From Parapristionchus giblindavisi (lineage: Eukaryota > Nematoda > Chromadorea > Rhabditida > Diplogasteridae): 64,000 nt of DNA. The translations under genes and the position numbers were made by a program. The notes below the pieces were generated by a model, which saw only the letters and a list, made by a program, of their open reading frames with translations, did no database searches and was not told the DNA's origin. The stretch is from positions 1 through 64,000 of the forward strand of contig CALSFV010000360.1 in NCBI GenBank assembly GCA_943737045.1. Direction: 5' to 3'. Each line of letters begins with the position of its first letter. Within the stretch, counting starts at the first letter, position 1. Shown here in pieces: positions 59,301-64,000 of the stretch.

Positions 59301-62300
59301 AATGCTATACCACATATGTTTTGCCTCATCTCTCTTTTGCTTCCTCTTTTTGGTATCCTCTCACTTCTAAAGATAGTAAACGACTTGAAAAGGTCCAACG
59401 TCTCTTTACAAGAATTGTCTTCTCCCGTTGCTTCCACGTCTCTCCTCTCTCTATGCCTTCCTATACTAATCGTCTTAAGACACTCTCTATGAAGCAATTA
59501 AATGAGCAAAGAGTAATCAGTGATCTTCTCCTAGCGAGAAAGATACTGTATGGAGAGTCGATCATTCCGATCGATACATTCTTTAAGTTTCAGCCGACCC
59601 GACCCCGTAGCTCCTCTTATGGCCTCGCCTTAGAATTCACTCGAAACAACATTAGATATAACTCTTTCCCCCTAAGAGTTATTAGATGGCTGAATAGATT
59701 ACCACCTAGCATATTATCAGCCGAATCACATTCACAGTTCAAATCATTATTAATCAATAGTGAATACCCTACTCTTTTTGCATCCTAGTCATTCAAGCTC
59801 TTTTTCTCTCGTTCAGACCAAGTAGCACCTACCATTTCCCCTATTGTATCTCTCATTTGTAAGTCCATCTTAGAGATTCTCACGTGTCAAGTTTCAATAT
59901 CGGCCTCCTCCACCGATTATTCTATGCACTACTCAATCAGTTGCTGTCGCTCGTTGATCCATACAAGTCCTGCTCGGTCTCATCCAACCAAGCAATATAT
60001 CGACGTCTGATACGTGAGAGGGATGGTCCCAACAAAGAGAGATTCCCCCCCCCCCTTCCACCCCCATTCTATCACTTTCTTCTATGATACCCAATTTCTA
60101 CCCTTCGTACCCTCTTCAAGTTCAATCCCTATCGAGAGTATTTCTGTGATTAATTTATTTATTTTTGCTTCACCCACATGTATTGTTTCATGCTGAGCAT
60201 GTCGATAAAATATATATATAGTCTTTGATGTATTATAGGTGTATGTCCTCTAACGGGTGAAATGTGTATTCAACCTCGTCCATGTAGAGATGTTCTATCT
60301 CTTATGTACTCATGTGGAATGTATGACTTCTCAGGCAAATTTGCCTTCCATGTTAGTTTCATCTCTTCATCTTTCCATGGTTGATCTTTGATCTTTGATC
60401 TTTTGCAGGTTGGTCTTCCAGCCAAGTCTGGTGTATCAGGTGCAATGATTGTAGTTGTTCCCAATCTAATGGGAATCTGTCTCTATTCTCCTCCACTTGA
60501 TCAGACTGGTAATTCATGCAAAGGAGTTGCATTCTGTAAGGTTAGTACTCTATCCGACTAATTTGTAGTCATGGATTACGGTAGCTGATATATAGAGTTG
60601 CCTAAAGATGCATGAGTATATGCCGCATTTGTAGACCATGAAATTATGACGTTTTATACCGCCTACGTGACATACCTGTAGATATTTTTATACTGCCGAC
60701 GTTACGGCATCCCATTCTTCACTCTATAATGCGATATGACCGCCTTTTACGGCTCAAATTCTGTATCGTACCAATGATACCACTATCCATTAGTCATTTA
60801 TAGTCATATGATACGGTAACTATTCTATGGTGAAATTACAGAAATTGATCGAGCACTTCAACTTTCATAACTATGATTCACTCTTGCATGCAGATAGTAA
60901 GAAGATGGATCCACGAAGGAGGGTTACGAGTAGGTCAGATAGACAATATTGAGAATATCTCAATTATAGTATTACGTTATTTGAAACTAACATTATATGA
61001 TATTAAATTGGCCCGAAATGTTTCCCTACTATGCAATGATTTAATGAGTTTGCTTCTGCGAGGCTATAATGAATATCGATTAGGATAAGCCTTCTATTTA
61101 AAGAATTGATCTTTGATCTTTGTTCAATGTAATGAGTTAATATTTCAGAGACACGGAACTCGTCGTATCTCTTGCCTTCTCTGCAAAGATGGGAGATTTT
61201 GATGCTATCAGAAGGTAAGTATTGATTGATGTTTGATCTATAATGAATATTGATTGATTAATTAGAATGTTCTTGAATGGAGTGAATATGGATATGGTAG
61301 ACTACGATGGTCGTACAGCCATACATGTCGCAGCTGCAGAAGGACACTTTCATATAGTCAAATTCCTTGTTACTCAAGCTAAAGTGAACTTCCAACCAAA
61401 GGATAGGTTAGTTCTTTCTGTTTATTCATTATGATGAGGCCAGTTGAATCCTTGTTTCGAGATTATCGTGTTTTTCAGAATTGATCTGAATTACGTTAAA
61501 CCACTTTGTTCCGCATTTTGACACTCAAAAACATTTCATTGTAGTATTAATTCTTATTAATTTATATATTTAGATGGGGTCGTACTCCATTGGACGATGC
61601 AAAACAATTCAAACATGAACACGTTGCCAACTTCCTTTTAAAGTATCATCACAAGTTGGTTTATCTATTGAATTATTGATTGATTGAGTAGATCAATAAT
61701 CGATTATATTGTAGATATTGTCGATCACAGACAACAGAAGGAAGTGAGAATGAGAATGGGTATGTCGATTTGTTGATTTGTATATTTATCATGAAATGAC
61801 ATACCCATCAAAGAATATTGAATCGAATATTGTTATGTAGAAATGTGAATTTTGCGGGGAAAGAGATTGAGGGTTGAAATTTTTTATATACTTTCTTCTC
61901 ATGTTCTTTAATTGTTTGCGTATACTTCATGATGATATTATTCGAATGCGATGCCATCAAGATGTGCATACTATTGCAAACATTTTATATGTTTTGGATG
62001 CATTAGTTTCGCATGAGACCAGGCGTAGTATTTATTGATGTTGTATTTGGTGTTTAAATGAAAAGAACATAATAGTCCTTCAGATATAGTATATAAACAT
62101 TGATTAGCCACTTTTAAATGATTAATATATGAATAATGTTAATATGTTATTGATTGATTATTTATAGTTGTCCAAATGGATTAGGAGGAGGAATAGAAGA
62201 TGAAGAGAGTGAACCATCTAGTGGAGATGAATTATCATCCAATCTTGGAATGATGATTATTAATGAAAGTGATCTCGAGACTAATACTAATAGTTAGTTA

Positions 62301-62636
62301 CTATTCACCATTTATTTTTATATTTCAACTATTGGGAACAAAGCACTAGATATCTCCATAATTTGGTTATACATTGATTTGGTGAAATATGAAAATGACT
62401 GCATGGCAGTGTTAATCTTTTAGCTTTTATTTGTTTGTATTTTATTGGTTTACATATTAAAATAACTGTATTCAGATGGAATTCTGTCACAGAATGGTCA
62501 CAATCAAGTGAAGAAGGATATGGATGGGATATATTTACCCTTATCATCCATATCTCGTAAGAATCATTCAATTATACCGAAGGTTATTCTCGATGTTCAT
62601 CAAGAAGAATCTACTGATTCTATTATTGATCGATGA
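51381..62636 (+). CDS. Glutaminase with C-terminal ankyrin repeats
   Basis: Hydrolyses glutamine to glutamate and ammonia. The secure model starts at 55896 ([20 protein letters not shown]; exon 55896-55974), joins 56351 ([10 protein letters not shown]) and runs to 62636. The N-terminal helical domain reads [20 protein letters not shown]. The catalytic domain has the SxxK nucleophile pair (CFQSVSK, 57326-57337), [101 protein letters not shown]. Ankyrin repeats ([33 protein letters not shown]) precede a long polar tail. Additional in-phase upstream exons (51381-51520, 52559-52610, 54886-54940, 55066-55086) suggest an Arg/Ser-rich longer N-terminus, possibly a mitochondrial presequence. Introns hold a tRNA-Leu, a MITE and a LINE. 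Confidence 0.9.
52030..52115 (+). repeat. Short TC-rich (CTCCCT) run
   Basis: Pyrimidine-rich hexamer run inside the putative 5' intron of glutaminase. The Ser/Pro/Leu frames across 51951-52713 are composition artefacts. Confidence 0.6.
53105..53298 (+). mobile_element. Short repeat with TTACAGGGGG motif (copy 2)
   Basis: ACATGGGCGGGGTACCTGGA ... ACAGGGGGCACCCCCATGTC; the reverse complement corresponds to 10752-10966. Three internal blocks each end TTTTACAGGGGG. Confidence 0.75.
54077..54222 (-). repeat. (CCCTCT)n array on the minus strand
   Basis: GGGAGA hexamers, purine-only on the plus strand, about 145 bp. Confidence 0.95.
54513..54707. mobile_element. CATAGGTGGGC MITE, copy 3
   Basis: CATAGGTGGGCGCATGAAAA ... 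GCGTGCCCACCTATG, about 195 bp, closely similar to the copy nested in the mariner element at 32215. Lies in a glutaminase 5' intron. Confidence 0.8.
56268..56319 (+). repeat. (ATT)n microsatellite
   Basis: About 17 uninterrupted TTA/ATT units shortly before the acceptor of the glutaminase exon at 56351. Confidence 0.95.
57504..57586 (+). tRNA. tRNA-Leu (anticodon CAG), intronic
   Basis: 83-nt type II tRNA. The acceptor stem pairs GTCATTC with GGATGAC (one G-T). A-box TGGCCGAGTGGTCTAAGGCG, anticodon stem-loop CTGCG-TTCAGGT-CGCAG with anticodon CAG, long variable arm TCCTCTTCGGAGG, T-arm GCAGGTTCGAACCCTGC, discriminator A. No tRNA intron. A TTTT pol III terminator lies 6 bases downstream at 57593-57596, inside the 3' splice site region (ACTTTTGCAG) of the host glutaminase intron. 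All arms are intact, so it is probably functional. Confidence 0.95.
58121..58725. mobile_element. MITE with ACCGTCAAAACGAAAAAAAG ends
   Basis: Full element of about 605 bp in a glutaminase intron: TACCGTCAAAACGAAAAAAAG...AAATTTTTGA at the left and TCAAAAATTT...CTTTTTTTCGTTTTGACGGTA at the right. The interior is unique. The copy at 39944-40397 lacks the left about 150 bp. Confidence 0.85.
59175..60220 (+). mobile_element. 5'-truncated LINE with 5' inversion, in a glutaminase intron
   Basis: Same orientation as the host gene. Open frame 59225-59788 encodes the reverse-transcriptase C-terminal region ([20 protein letters not shown]), then a roughly 420-bp 3' UTR and an (AT)n tail at 60208-60220. 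The host exon [20 protein letters not shown] starts at about 60240, 20 bases after the tail. Confidence 0.82.
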
Positions 62637-63651
62637 TTCATTCATATTATAATACTTGATATTCATATTTAGATTGTCCACTAGGTACTACAGTATCTCA
62701 TTGTTAATGTCATCCTAGATTACTGTAGTTGTTCGTATTATTCGTTCATGATCTATTCATTCATTCATTCATTTGATCGAGGTAGACCTTTAATAGCCTA
62801 TCGATAACAAATACTTCATATTAGGCAATAATTTCCCTTTTTATTCTTGTTCTTGTTGTGTGATTGTTTTATTGCTCCTTCCTTTCATTCTCTCGGTGTT
62901 CAATCTTCCATCTTCTCAGCCGGTTTGTCATTCTAAACTCCATGTCCTACCCTTTTTATATTCCTACCGTATCCATGCATAATAATACTAATAAGATCTT
63001 TTTTCGATTAGTTGTGTTCTTTCTTTCGGAATATAATCAATACTAGATACCGTATAACGAGGAGTGTCGATACAGTAATGCCAAAAGCTCAGATAGACTC
63101 AACAGACAAAAGTTGAACTATGATTTATGTTTTGAGTGGGATTACTGTAATTATCGGACAAATTGGGTTTAAAATATTCCGATGATTTGTAACACTCCTC
63201 TTTAATGGGAAGCTAGTTTTCTCTGTTCTCATATGCTTTCTCTCAGTTGTCAGCATTCTGTACGTGTTCAATTGATAAAGTTGGGTTGTTGTCGTTATTA
63301 TCCAATCACGTGAACTACAATCAATAACAGTGTTACATTATTTGACAGTGAATAGAATGATAATACAGTTAGTGAGATCAATATGTTCATGAAAGGATGA
63401 CGTTGATGATCTATGAGAGAGGTCAAAGTAACTAATAGAATGATAAAGAGATGGGAAGTGAGAGGGAAGAATATGGAATTGATCTATCTATATATGAGAT
63501 AGAATGAAGAGAAAGAGTATGAACTCTCCTCCTCTATTCATTTCATTTCATTGTTTTATCAACTTTTAATGTCTTTACTCTTTACATGATCATTGTCACT
63601 TTTACTCTTCTTTTAGAGTTACTTTCCTTATATTGATTTGTATTATTTAAG
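62637..63651. other. Intergenic spacer after glutaminase
   Basis: AT-rich, with several TACCGTA/TACTGTA motifs; presumed 3' UTR of glutaminase and promoter of the next gene. No other signal seen. Confidence 0.5.
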
Positions 63652-63949
63652 ATGAGTGCGCACCTAACCAAAGATTCTCCTACAGGAATTGGTAGTATAT
63701 GTGGTATTAATGGTAAGGTCTACTCTAATCAATCGATAATCTGAGAAGATCATTCAATAATCTACGATCAGAGGTCAAAAATCATTCAACGTGTGAATGT
63801 ACTCACATACAATTTCCTTTTTCATTATCGTTAATCTCTTTCTCTTCATCTCTAAACCAATCGATAGTAAGAATATAATGATATAGGTTCTTCTTCTACT
63901 CTCTCACGGAAAGCATCGGCAGCTAAGATTATTCATCACGCCGTATCGG
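63652..63949 (+). CDS. First two exons of an unrecognised gene (runs off the window)
   Basis: Exon 1 63652-63712 (MSAHLTKDSPTGIGSICGIN, donor G|GTAAGG) joins in phase to exon 2 63887-63949 (SSSTLSRKASAAKIIHHAVS, donor G|GTACTG). The preceding sequence (TTATTTAAG just before the ATG) may be a trans-splice or UTR acceptor. Too little is present to name a family. Confidence 0.5.
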
Positions 63950-64000
63950 GTACTGTAGTTAATCTATTATTGATTGATTCTTCTATTTATTTATTGATAA

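Overview
This is a eukaryotic window, almost certainly from a nematode. Genes are split into many short exons (mostly 50-170 nt) by short AT-rich GT-AG introns. The recognisable gene set also fits: two cuticlin-type ZP proteins with furin sites, a nematode ET-module/Ly6-like secreted protein, ORC2, coatomer zeta, an MFSD8-like transporter, a BAR-domain protein and a glutaminase. I cannot name the species. Nothing here is bacterial, so there are no operons, ribosome binding sites or CRISPR arrays.

Layout. 1-657 (+): end of an unrecognised gene. 1711-4844 and 5813-7645 (+): two tandem ZP-domain cuticlin-like genes with signal peptide, ZP domain, basic furin site and C-terminal membrane anchor. 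8610-14512 (+): an unrecognised zinc-finger/coiled-coil protein whose introns hold palindromic mobile sequences. 17626-20930 (+): MFS transporter of the MFSD8/CLN7 type. 21472-23062 (-): BAR-domain protein, endophilin-like. 23623-24213 (-): ET-module-like secreted protein with its first exon unresolved. 26.7-38.4 kb: no host gene; a tandem repeat of about 98 bp torn apart by nested transposons (three fold-back elements inserted at TA, two dead mariner-like elements, several MITEs, tRNA-like segments). 38.4-44.1 kb: purine/pyrimidine hexamer arrays and a 1.95-kb copied piece of the glutaminase gene carrying a LINE fragment. 44134-46725 (-): ORC2. 47093-50147 (-): coatomer zeta, with a large repeat in one intron. 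51381-62636 (+): glutaminase with ankyrin repeats, alternative 5' exons, an intronic tRNA-Leu(CAG), and a MITE and LINE insertion flanking one exon. 63652-end (+): first exons of an unrecognised gene.

The host genes are ordinary housekeeping, cuticle and membrane genes with no obvious shared pathway. The unusual content is the repeat biology: the 40-kb duplicate of a glutaminase exon that ends at the LINE tail, the nested array in which empty sites and target duplications can be read directly, and the tRNA-like segments inside inverted-repeat elements. I found no clear new gene system. All gene models were read by eye from frame continuity and splice signals; exon edges are inferred, and homology calls rest on recognised family motifs, not on searches.
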